Below are positions 1-10,524 of a stretch of 35,441 bases of DNA, piece by piece. The notes beneath the pieces are model-generated. The model saw nothing but the letters and a program-made list of their open reading frames with translations. It was not told the DNA's origin and did no database searches. Position numbers and translations under genes: made by a program. Position 1 is the stretch's first letter. Each line of letters begins with the position of its first letter. The DNA comes from Phytophthora quininea (lineage: Eukaryota; Oomycota; Peronosporomycetes; Peronosporales; Peronosporaceae): the NCBI GenBank assembly GCA_011947345.1, contig JAAVTG010000085.1, positions 1-35,441 on the forward strand. Reading direction: 5' to 3'.

Positions 1-1128
1 GGACCCTCGCAACTGAGCTGAGACGATCATGTTGCTCTCCAAAATTTTAGGTCCAATATGTCAATCGGATTGCTATCGGCGTTAAAAGGGTCAAGAATAC
101 CTCGTGCGGCTCAATCTCATCTTGTTCAGTAAGTATTCCCAAATCTAATTCCTTTGGTTCAATGTGAATTCCGGGCTTCAACACGGTAATCCGCACAGGA
201 ACTAGCATCAGGCGCTGATTGCCAGCAGCCACGTGAATATAAGTTAAATACACTCCAGGTTTTGGGATTCCAGCGACACCTTCACCAACGGACTAGTCGT
301 ATTTGCAGGCAAATCCCAGGGTCCTCGATTCACTCGTCGTTTATAGTCAAAGTTCTTGTCGTATTGTCCTGGGATTTCCTTTTCCGTGTCAGTATCATCA
401 CCCGCTCTCGGCCACCTCGTTCCAATCCACGCCGATCCATCTCGCATCTCCAAGCCAACAAAACTATCCAACGCATAAATCTCCGTCACCTTGATGGTGT
501 AATCCAACGCGTTCACAAATGGCAACGACTGTTCGAACCTCACCCCCGCAGGGATGGAAGCTCGAATGCCACTCACTCCAAAACTATGCAGCGCCACTTC
601 AGTACTAGTAATAGGTAAGACGAAGAGCCCCGACGTCGTCAAAACTCTTAACTGCGCGTCGACTCCATTGGGAGCCACATCACTGGGAAGGAACACAAAC
701 TGGAAGTTGAACCGATCTCCTGGATCCAACACGATGCCTCGCACATCGTTGGTCATGGAGAACCCGTCCTGTGTGAAGTCTGCTCCGTCCAGTCGTACGG
801 TCACTCGGCCGCGGTTCTTGATGCTCACACTGAGCAGGTTGGGCGTGCAGGTCTCCAGTCGCCCCAGGTCCACTCTAGCCGGAGAGAACTTGATGGCCTG
901 GTCGTCCACTTCGGCGTCCAGCTCGATGGCGCTGTCCACTGGAGTGCTGCGGGTAATAGACAGCCCGTCGCTGTGTGTGCGGCCGGCGCCGCGCGTCCTG
1001 GCGATGCCGTCGGCGCCCACGACCACATGACTCTCGAGCGATAGTTGGGAGCTCCAGTAGCTCTGGTGGGAAGACTCGACTGCGAGCACGGGGCAAAGCG
1101 TAAGTAGTAGGAGGAACGTCGTACACAC
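1..1128 (-). CDS. TMEM131-like ER membrane protein, 5' part, frame broken, truncated by window edge
   Basis: The first reading frame (1128 down to 244) starts with a clear signal peptide (MCTTFLLLLTLCPVLA) and continues into an Ig/PapD-like luminal region. A segment around FNFQFVFLPSD followed by a 'tsGlFvLPI' strand and an NPY-like 'S-F-G-V-S-G-I' stretch resembles the TMEM131-like domain. In animals TMEM131 is an ER receptor that helps procollagen secretion; its oomycete role is unknown. The frame switches at a 4-T run (plus-strand 260-263), where one missing base would join it to the frame at 253-47 (GVYLTYIHV...). It switches again near 90-100, where the third frame reads PFNADSNPIDILDLKFW, typical of these Ig-like strands. 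The rest lies beyond base 1. Family assignment is by pattern only. The breaks could be sequencing undercalls or real decay. Confidence 0.6.
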
Positions 1129-1784
1129 GGAGAGCAGTTTGCTGCTGCGGCGCTGCCTGCAGGCACCTGCGCGACCGAGCGCGCATAGTCTGCTCAGGAT
1201 CCGCGGAAGAATTGTGGACTTTTCGAAAGGATGGATGGCTACATTTTCGTCACAAGAAAGCTTATAGCGAAATGGAGCTGACAGGATGCTGTCCTGAAGT
1301 CACCAACACTAAATAGTACTACAGGTAGTAGTGTGTAGTGCTGCATACTGTCTCAATACATTTTGCAGACTGCCACTCCATAGCACTAGTCGCCACCTGA
1401 CGTGCCAAGTTTCTCCGTCGTCTCTGTATGAATCCTGTTCTCCCTGCAATCACAATGTCCGCACCAGAGGACCACCAGAACTGACCGCCGACACACCCTC
1501 GCACAACACGACGCAGCTCTGCTTGATGGAGTAGTTTTTTGCAATTCAGCTTCATTCGATTACCCTTCGGAGAAGGAGAGGGGCGATCCCAACGCTGCTG
1601 CGACCTGTTCCTCTCTCCTTTCCCTGCAGCTCATCGGAATGAACTAAATGACGTGTCCTTCGGCGTATCTAGTAGCCTCATGTCCATTGCGCGCGTTTGC
1701 AGGCTCCAGCGTTGAGCGAGCGCGTGCTAAGCAGCGCGCGTCTCCCCGTAGTCCCAGCGAACGGCTTGTCGACCAATAACATAT
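1129..1784. other. intergenic stretch between TMEM131-like gene and RPS29
   Basis: No convincing gene is visible. Open frames on both strands here lack recognisable domains or splice structure. The stretch should hold the upstream region of the TMEM131-like gene (an initiator-like site is at 1267-1277) and the 3' end of the RPS29 transcript. A pyrimidine-rich patch lies near 1560-1625. Confidence 0.5.
1267..1277 (-). promoter_or_regulatory. initiator-like element upstream of TMEM131-like gene
   Basis: On the minus strand the sequence reads CTCCATTTCGC, a match to the oomycete YCATTYY initiator, about 140 bp upstream of the start codon at 1128. The motif is short, so this is a positional inference. 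Confidence 0.35.
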
Positions 1785-2044
1785 TTACCGGTACTGCAAT
1801 CGTAGCATCAAACAAAATAATAAAAAAATCAGTCCACTAGCTCCCTGTGTCAGCCTGTACGAGCCTCGCTCTCTCTCTCTCTCTTTACCTTGACGAAGCC
1901 AATGTCCGTGGCGCGCTCGCGGAAGCAGCGACGGCACATGTTCAGGTGGTACTTGCGGATGAGACCGCGGGTAGTCTTGCACACGCGGCAGTGGCGCGAG
2001 TCCTTGCCGTAGGTGCGCGGGTGGGAGTAGGTGAGGTTAGCCAT
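1785..2044 (-). CDS. RPS29: 40S ribosomal protein S29 (uS14)
   Basis: Two exons: 2044-1889 and 1793-1785, giving 54 residues. The protein starts [14 protein letters not shown] and contains the zinc-binding pattern CRVC...NMCRRC plus the conserved GLIRKY and DIGF motifs of uS14. It sits in the head of the small ribosomal subunit. I chose the second exon because splicing GTAAAG...TTGCAG (95 bp) adds Tyr-Arg-stop, giving the ending DIGFVKYR, which matches the DIGFNKFR ending of yeast Rps29. Reading straight through the donor would add a low-complexity RERESE tail. The ATG lies just after a CCACAG acceptor, so a 5'UTR intron precedes it. The gene is divergent from STT3. Confidence 0.93.
1794..1888 (-). 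repeat. RPS29 intron starting with a (GA)n microsatellite at the donor site
   Basis: The intron begins GTAAAG directly followed by a dinucleotide run, (CT)8 on the plus strand at 1869-1884, then a T-rich tract and a TTGCAG acceptor at 1800-1794. The repeat lies within a few bases of the 5' splice site. Confidence 0.8.
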
Positions 2045-2050
2045 GTTGAA

Positions 2051-2215
2051 CTGTGGCAAATAAGATGAGGGTCAGGCTGCTGGTCTCTGCTGTGGGAGGC
2101 GTCTGGGGCGAGCAGTGCGTTCATTTCGTGACGGCTACATCCATCGCTGCTGTTGCTGCGCTCTGTCCGGCGCCCCCGCGCGCTGTTCTACATAGAAGAG
2201 GGAGACCAGGCTTAC
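2051..2215 (-). other. probable 5'UTR intron of RPS29
   Basis: A donor AGAAG/GTAAGC at 2216/2215 and an acceptor TTTGCCACAG ending at 2051 flank 165 bp just upstream of the RPS29 ATG. Leader introns are common in ribosomal protein genes. This is an inference from splice-site quality and position. Confidence 0.65.
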
Positions 2216-2242
2216 CTTCTCGTGGATAGCTTTGGACAGTAG

Positions 2243-2252
2243 CAAATGAAGG
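2243..2252 (-). promoter_or_regulatory. initiator-like element of RPS29
   Basis: The minus strand reads TTCATTTGCT, about 30 bp before the leader-intron donor. It fits the oomycete initiator pattern and would give a short first exon. Confidence 0.45.
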
Positions 2253-2385
2253 CCGAAGGCGTCGGGAAACCCTCCGCACACCAACCATTGCTTTGGCCGA
2301 GAATTTCCGCCAATCCGGGGCGTTTCGTACTTTATCAGGACTTTTCGTAAAAAGATTGGGTCTGTAAAAACGCAGCGTAATTACG

Positions 2386-2397
2386 TTTCATTTTTGG
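2386..2397 (+). promoter_or_regulatory. initiator-like element of STT3
   Basis: TTTCATTTTTGG lies about 95 bp upstream of the STT3 ATG and matches the YCATTYY initiator consensus. The roughly 270 bp between the RPS29 first exon and the STT3 start would hold both promoters. Confidence 0.45.
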
Positions 2398-2485
2398 TGT
2401 GTACTTGATGTACCGCCGCGATCAAACATGATCCGAGCCTGCCACGTGCCCTCAGTTTGAGCGTCCTCGCCCAAATTGCTTCGCG

Positions 2486-5207
2486 ATGGCGCCCAAGAGC
2501 AAGTCCAAGAGGGCGGCAGACGACGTCGCCGACGAGTCCGACCACGACGCCCCGCAGCAGCAGCAGCCGCAACAAGCCGCGCCCGTGGACCGCAGCCGCC
2601 TGGTCTTCGGCGTGGACCTGGACGACCCGAGTGATGCCGACGACGACGCCAACGTCGTGGCTCCCGTGGCCAAGTACGCGATCCTGGCCATGATCTGCCT
2701 CATGAGCTTCTCCATCCGCCTCTTCGCCGTTGTGCGCTACGAATCCGTGCGTCAAGTCCCTCCTACTTAGTGTCAAACATAACGACTCTGACCTCTCTAT
2801 GGCCCTGCAGGTGATCCACGAGTTCGACCCGTACTTCAACTACCGTACGACCAAGTACTTGGCGTCCGAGGGCTTCCTGGAGTTCCTGGACTGGTTCGAC
2901 GACCGCGCCTGGTACCCGCTGGGCCGCATCATTGGTGGCACTATCTACCCCGGCCTCATGTACACGGCCGCGCTCGTCTACTGGGTGCTCAACCTGCTCA
3001 ACATCTCCATCAATGTGCGCAACACGTGCGTGTTCCTAGCGCCGCTGTTTGCGGCCAACACGGCTATTGCTAGCTACCTGCTGACCAAGGAGGTGACCAA
3101 GCGCTCCAGCGCTGGCCTCCTGGCTGCGGCTTTTGCTGGCATCGTGCCCTCGTACATCTCCCGCTCGGTCGGCGGCTCGTACGATAACGAAGGCGTCGCC
3201 ATCTTTGCGCTGATCTTCGTCTTCTACCTCTGGATTAAGGCCGTGCACACCGGATCCATGTTCTGGTCGGCTGGCTGCGCGCTCGCGTACTTCTACATGG
3301 TGGCCGCCTGGGGTGGGTATGTGTTCATCATCAATATGATCCCGATCTACGTGCTGGTGATGATCTTCGCTGGACGCTACACGCCGCGTCTGTACATTGC
3401 CTACTCGACGTTCTACGCGCTCGGAAGTCTCATGGCCATGCAGGTGCCGTTCGTGGGCTTCAACGTGATCAAGCAGGCCGAGTGTGCGGGATCGCATGGC
3501 GTCTTCGTGCTGCTGCAGGTGTACTGCTTTGTCAACTGGCTGCGTAACTACATTTCGGCTGCGTCTTTCCGCCGACTTGTGATCGTCGGTGCCGGCTTGG
3601 TTGTCTCGGGTGTCGCTCTGGCGTTGCTAGTGCTGCAGCTCATGGGCAAGGTTCAGTGGACTGGCCGTAGCTTGACGCTGCTCGACCCGACGTACGCTTC
3701 TAAGTACATCCCGATTATTGCGTCCGTGAGTGAGCACCAGCCGACCACCTGGACGTCGTACTTCTTCGACCTGCACATCCTGGTGCCTTTCGCTCCCGTG
3801 GGTCTGTACTTCCTCTTCCAGAACTTGACGGACGGTGGCATTTTCGTCATCCTGTACGGAACGGTTGCCTGGTACTTCGCTGGTGTCATGGTGCGTCTGA
3901 TGCTTACGCTGGCGCCCATTGCTTGCATCCTCGGTGCCGTGGGTATCTCGTCGACGCTGCGCAAATTCATGGGTATCTTGAGCCGTCCGTCGACGTACGT
4001 TGTCCAGAAGGATGGTGTGCAGCCCGTGCCCAAGATCTTGGCCCTGGGTGTCGTTGCTGGCTTGCTGCTCATGCTGATGAGCTACTCGCTCCACGCCACA
4101 TACGTGTCGTCTATGGCGTACTCGTCGCCTAGCATTGTGATCGAGGCTGGCCGTACGCACTCTGGCGAGCGCGTTAACTTCGACGACTACCGTGAGGCTT
4201 ACTTCTGGCTGCGTCAGAACACGGACGCCAACGCCAAGATCATGTCGTGGTGGGACTACGGCTATCAGATGTCGGCCATGGCTAACCGCACGGTTATTGT
4301 CGACAACAACACGTGGAATAACACGCACATCGCTACGGTCGGCCGCGCCTTGGCTTCGTCGGAGGAGGAAGCGTATCCGATTCTTCAGAGCTTGGATGTC
4401 GACTACGTCCTGGTCATTTTCGGTGGCGTGACTGGCTACAGCTCGGACGATATCAACAAGTTCCTGTGGCCCGTGCGTATTGGCTCGGGCGTGTACCCGG
4501 ACGACATGCCGTCGGAGCGCGATTACTACTCGGCTGCGGGCAGCTTCGATGTTGGTCCGGGCGGCTCGAAGGTGCTGCACAACTGCCTGGCGTACAAGCT
4601 GTGCTACTACCGCTTTGGTGAGGTGATGACGGACTACCAGCGTCCTTCTGGCTTTGATCGAGCTCGTAACACTGAGGTTGGCGTGAAAAATGTCAAACTC
4701 ACGCACTTGGAGGAGGCGTTTACGTCTGAGCACTGGATCGTGCGTATCTTCAAGGTGAAGAAGCAGCCCAACGTGGAGCCTACCACCGCCGTCAAGAAGG
4801 CTCGCTTGTCTGAGGCCTCCGCTGAGGAGAAGGACGTGTCCAAGGAAGTTACGCGCTTCCTGGGCTGCACCACGGGCGAGGACATGCTGGGCAACGACCG
4901 CGTTTACGCTGGTGGCCCCAGCGGCGCCAACTACAATCTTGCGCTGCACCACGCCAAGGAGAAGGGCAAGCGCTACTTCGCGCTTGCGCGCGTTGCTGGC
5001 GAGGGCCACGCTTTCGCGTTCAACAAGCTCCCCGTGAACGAAGCGGACTTTGACGGCAACGACGAGGGCTGCACTCGCGTCTGCAAGGACTCGAACTCCC
5101 ACGCCTGTGGCTGCGCCGACGGAGGCTGCGCGGACATGAATGTGGGTCCGGGCAAGGGCCAGGAGCACAATCGTCGCTGGGCCGTCTACGAGCGTGAGAT
5201 GAACTAA
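2486..5207 (+). CDS. STT3: oligosaccharyltransferase catalytic subunit STT3, with extra C-terminal luminal tail
   Basis: Exons 2486-2746 and 2811-5207 (64-bp intron GTGCGT...CTGCAG) give 885 residues. STT3 transfers the oligosaccharide from dolichyl-pyrophosphate to Asn in N-X-S/T sequons in the ER lumen. Splicing restores the conserved RYES-VIHEFDPYFNYR loop carrying the first acidic motif. Other hallmarks are GGSYDNEGVAIF, the catalytic/peptide-binding WWDYGYQM (W567-W568-D569), the conserved glycosylated NNTWNNTH, and a DK-type motif within SDDINKFLWPVRI. About eleven or more hydrophobic segments lie between residues 65 and 490. The N-terminus is acidic and Q-rich. After the normal end (about residue 742) comes a tail of about 140 residues with six Cys and a Gly/Ala-rich KRYFALARVAGEGHAFAF segment, not part of yeast or animal STT3 as I know them. 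The reading frame is intact, and the gene converges with PSMA7. Confidence 0.96.
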
Positions 5208-5576
5208 GTGACAGCGAGAACAAGTGCTTGTATCCCACGATGCTAGACTTCTACCCCAGTGCTTGGCTTCCCCCACGCTTCTTTGTTTTGTTCCTTGACT
5301 GTGGTTGGATAGATGCTGGTGATGTTTACTGGTTGTTGGAAGCTTCGACAAGTGAGAAGTGTAGATAGCGAAGCGAACGAGCATCGCGAACAACTGGTAA
5401 ACAACAATCAATACCGACGGCGATACCATCGTGTATCTTGGCATGAAGTTCTACTACGATGCCAAGGAAACCGACTGATAGCACCCACACAGTTGATTCT
5501 GCTGTTGCACTGCTAGTAAGCTGACCAACCTGCCGACCATTTCGACTCTGCCCTGTGCTCCTTCTCCTTGTTTCAT
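5208..5576. other. 3' intergenic region between convergent STT3 and PSMA7
   Basis: No gene or RNA structure is recognised. The stretch is expected to contain the two converging 3'UTRs. Confidence 0.6.
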
Positions 5577-6522
<946 letters not shown>

Positions 6523-6660
6523 GGTGTCGATGTTCTCTGTGCAAGATATGAAGATCGAGGGAGGAATTTTAATAAAAATTACATTATAATAGTTGGTGTG
6601 GCACACATAATATTTTAAGCCTTTTTTACTTGCCGGTTTTCGCAGACCATGGTCAACGGC

Positions 6661-8560
6661 TTATGAGACTTGCGTTAAAAGACGTTGTCGATACTGGGGT
6701 TGGGATCGAGGAAGACAACACCTCTGCTGTGGATGACAGAGTGCCCGCGACCCGTGACATAGACGAAATACTTTTTTTTGCGGGTCGCTGCCCAGGAAGA
6801 TACCTGTCCTGCCCTTCGGACGGAATTGAAACTTGTTTGAACGTGATTCTGTTAGAATCAGGGCGACATAGCGTCGACCGAAAGTTCTCGCGAGTTTCAA
6901 GTCAGGTCTTCGACCCCAGAACTTCTCGAATGGTGTTTTTGTTTTGTCACTTTTCGTCAGGACTCGGTTCCGAGTTTGAATAGCACTGCACACGGCGTAC
7001 TCCCACAAGTAGTGTGGTATGTCGGCCCGCAGCATCAGGGTTTGTGCACTGTCAGCCAAAGTGCGATGAGTGCGCTCGACAACTCCATTCTCGTGGTGTG
7101 CGTCTGGTTCGGACATCCAGTGGAAATACCTTCCTCCTCGCAGACCCTTTTAAATTCTCCACCGACGAACTCGCCACCACTATCTGAACGATATATCTTA
7201 ATGGTTTTGTTGCTCCCAAATCGACGATTGACGATCTTCATAAATACTCGGGAGCTCTGTGCTGCTTCACTCTTGGCCTTGAGAAAATAAACCGAGGTGT
7301 GGCCCATCCACTTTAGGGCATAGTAATAGCAATTGCCATTGTAGCTTCTCTGTAAGGGCCCCGCCAAATCGCCATGACTCACTTCATCTTGGGCTTCGAG
7401 GGACCGAGTTGCCGCACGAGGAGCTGGAGCGTGGGTGGTCTTGCTTTTGGCACATATTTCACTGGTTCGAATTGGAGTGACTGGCCCCGCGATCTTCATT
7501 CCCTTCACTGCTCCAGATTTGGCTAAGTCACCAATTGCTCTGTAGTTCAGGTGATTCAAGCGTTGGTGCCAGTCTTCCACTGAGTTGGGGCGTAACGCCA
7601 CGGATGATAACTTCGGTTGAATCTTGAGCACGTACACACCACGCGATACTTCTCCGCGTTAAATCGGCTTGTCGTATTCGAAGCGCTCCTTGTCCGTGAA
7701 TTCCACTTCCATCCCATGGTTGATCAACTGCTTTACGGAAATCAGAGTTTGGTTGGAACTCGGCGCGTAAACGACGTTGTCGAGGACGATCTTGTTGATA
7801 TCGTTGAGTTTCACTTTACCCATTCTCTCTCCAGTGATGAGGTTTCCATCAGCGAGCTCGACAGCATGCGTTGTGCACTGCTGCATGTCAAATAGTTTCG
7901 TTCGGTCACCTGTGATGTGATAGGTGGACCCTGAGTCGATGGTCGGGACACCGCCAGCTATCTCTGGGCCGTGTACATGGCGCAGTCTGGCTCCCGTGGG
8001 CTTCAATAACTCTCGTCGGATTCCACGAACTCAACCTTGCGTTCTTTTTCAGGGTCAGAGGTTAGTGGCTATTGATCTCCAGTGATGATAGCTGAAGAGG
8101 CCGCATGTCCGTTACTCTTGCGTCACCGCACAAACGTGGTGGTGTGCCCATGCTCACCACATTCTCCACAACGAGTCTTGGAAAAGTCTCGACGAGAGCT
8201 CTTCCCCGGCTTTGACGAGGCATCTTGCTTCCCCGCCTTCGGGCACGGTCGCGCGAGGGCGTAGAGTCGGTCCTTTTGCGCTTTCCAGCACTAGTGGGGA
8301 ATGTACGTCGAGGGGAAAGCACACCTTGATGACGGGCAAGAGTGAACAGCTACCGAATTGCACGATCCATTTCGGCGACTGGGTGCCCTGAGTCCTCTCG
8401 GATGGTCAGCCTCAAAGTATCAGCGTGTTTTGGCCACGAGTTCGCCAAGAAACCACTTAGTGCCATGTTGTTGGACTCTGGGGTTTCTATTCTGACTACA
8501 CTGTTTTTCTATATCAGCTTCTCATTCGAATTGAAATGGCGTCCGGGCTTCTTGTGAACA
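6661..8560 (-). mobile_element. decayed Ty1/copia retrotransposon fragment (gag-protease-integrase)
   Basis: Read on the minus strand from 8560 downward, the order is: a gag-like segment (NMALSGFLANSWPKHADTL near 8470-8420), a zinc-knuckle remnant CGECGEHGH near 8175-8145 lacking its last Cys in frame, and an aspartic-protease motif IDSGSTYHITG near 7940-7905. Then come a GAG-pre-integrase segment with HQRLNHLNYRAIGDL near 7590-7530 and an integrase core with HGDLAGP, YRSDSGGEF and NGVVERTHRTL (the D, D, E positions) between about 7380 and 7060. The frame is broken several times, for example near 7100 and 7650, and a stop interrupts gag near 8350. Reverse transcriptase and RNase H, which follow integrase in copia elements, are absent. 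I found no LTRs or target-site duplication. Confidence 0.88.
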
Positions 8561-9065
8561 AGTGACAGATTTTCAAGCACCCTAACTGTTGATTACTGTA
8601 ATGCTAGTCTCGTTATGAAGATGTTCATGAAATTGCACAATTATTGTATTGATGAGCACCTTGGTCAGGAAAACAGTGGTGGCCTTTGTTATGCTGCGAT
8701 GAGAGAGTACATCACGCTAACCGGTGCCCATTACTTGACCTTGGATCTCATCCGCTTTGAGTTGTGCAGTCTAAACACGTCGATGGAGATTTTCTCGCTC
8801 CAAAGCCAAATTCGTGGCATCCATTCCCTTCGATCTGTTATTGTGGATTTGTGGATATAGTAGTAGTGTGAGGGCTTGGCGGCGGCGAGCAAAATTTCCG
8901 TCGATAGCACAGCAATTTTTCCCATTACAACATTCCTCTCGAGATTTCACGTTTTAGACGACCACCGCTGTCTTCTCTTCAATCAACCCCATTTTGACAC
9001 TTGTTGCTTCTTGTATCACTAATGTACTTACAACGTCAGTAAGCTCTGCAACAGAGTCACCACTA
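8561..9065. other. AT-rich stretch without recognised gene
   Basis: Probably repeat debris between two decayed elements. Short open frames here show no family features. Confidence 0.4.
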
Positions 9066-9797
9066 GTCCGCTCTAGTTCTTTTTGTAATTTCCCTATTTT
9101 GATTCATCGTTTCCGTCTTCTTCATAGACTCGTTGCGCACAAAATTCGCGTCCAGACTTACGCTGTTCACACCAAAATGCACGCATAAGGCTACAATGTC
9201 TCCGCCACAACAGTTCCAAAACTCGTCGTGAGTTCCCGACAATTGGCATTTGTTTTGGGCAGCTCCAAAGCGAGCATTGCCCCTCCTTCCACAATCCTTT
9301 CAATTTCGCGCCAGAGTGCGCCGTAATCTGGTGCGGCTCGATACCATCAAACAATGAGCTGTCGGAGAAGAGGCCATTCAACTTCTCACTGAAGATATTA
9401 AATGTTTCACCCACTCCTCCCAAAAGCGGCGATCTCCTCATCTAGCTCCCGTCGAGTGACTGTGTCCTCAGAAGGCATAAAACATTCGAAAAATGCCTCT
9501 GAGAAGAGAAAATTATTATTTGAAATGCACAGTGCCGGTTCTTCGTTCAACAGTGCCACTGTGTGCCTCGGTCTCGTTTGTCATTACGCTGTTGCTCAAA
9601 CGGGAGGTTCACGCATCTCTCGATTGATCGTAGCTCTGAAGGATAACCACTCTGACCGCTTTGTTTGTGTTTTTCGCCACCGAAAACTGTCTCGTTGTGC
9701 ACTCGAGCTTTAGTTGATCGACTGTCCAGTTCCTGTAGTCATCTGGCGATAGAGGGGAGCTGTGGGCTAACTGCCGGGCTTCCGTACGGCAGCCCAC
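9066..9797 (-). pseudogene. decayed repeat-family gene with SAP-like N-terminal motif
   Basis: The 9797-9609 frame contains WTVDQLKLECTTRQF followed by NTNKAVRVVILQSYD, a pattern like a SAP DNA-binding motif (helix, hydrophobic spacing, Lys, RL/IL-x-x-YD). Further on, another frame (about 9240 to 9066) reads DEFWNCCGGDIVALC and ends in a Lys/Arg-rich tail at a TAG. The two pieces are in different frames, and the middle part is frame-broken and carries stops. SAP-like ORFs repeated through the genome are something I associate with oomycete repeats, but the family was not checked. This is most likely a remnant of a multicopy element. Confidence 0.4.
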
Positions 9798-10524
9798 TTG
9801 GTACTCACGCTGGCATCACTGCCCCCGTCGATGACATTGCCTCGAGTTCTGCACGCATCACAAGCGCAGTTTGGTTTGCTATTGATGGGAGTTTCTGGAT
9901 GACTTTTCGAGTCATGATCTTGTTAAGACCAATGATTTTGCTTCCGTGTCATACCTTACCTCTCGGAAGGTCACGATCTCGTGGTGATCCCGTTAGGAAC
10001 TGGCCTTAGTGTATATTGGTGCTCTAACTGGACTGGGCTTGTTGAAACTGTAATAGTATTGGTATCGTAAAATATCCTATGCATTCCGACCAATACTTGT
10101 ACATGCATTTCAATGTGTCGAATCATCTTTCAGAACGACGTTATTTTAGCCAATTAAAAATGACGCTTTAGTTTCCGACTATTTCAACCATATGAGACAC
10201 CGTGAAACAAAACGATGCCAGTTAACCATTTCTGAAATTGCACTTTGGGTGCATCATTGTAAAGAGGACGATCTCAGCTGTCATGTGAGCCATTAAACAT
10301 GAAATTTCACTAAGTCGTTCTCGAGAAATGTCCCCTTCAAAATCTGCCTTCAATTGGCCGAGCCAATTTCATTTTTATTCGTCAGTCTAAGCTAATATTT
10401 CGCTGCGGTCTAGCTACAGGTTGTTCTAGGTTGAAGACGTCTTCACGTTCAGGCCGTTGCACGCTCCTCCATCGCCTCCTTTTGCAAATTTAGAGATTGA
10501 CGCAAATCCCTCTTCCGACAAATT
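9798..10524. other. no recognised gene
   Basis: AT-rich, stop-dense sequence between two decayed elements. It may include degraded 5' parts (gag, RT) of the gypsy-type element that follows, but nothing alignable by eye was found. Confidence 0.4.

Noticed and set aside
1837..1888. A 34-bp RPS29 intron ending at TACAG (1855)
   Set aside because: Too short for splicing here, and the resulting C-terminus (ADTGS) does not match the family. The 95-bp intron gives the conserved KYR ending.
3627..5444. A 605-residue open frame on the minus strand opposite STT3
   Set aside because: It mirrors the strong GC-biased third positions of STT3 and shows His/Arg/Val-rich low-information sequence with no domain. 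The opposite strand has a fully convincing gene.
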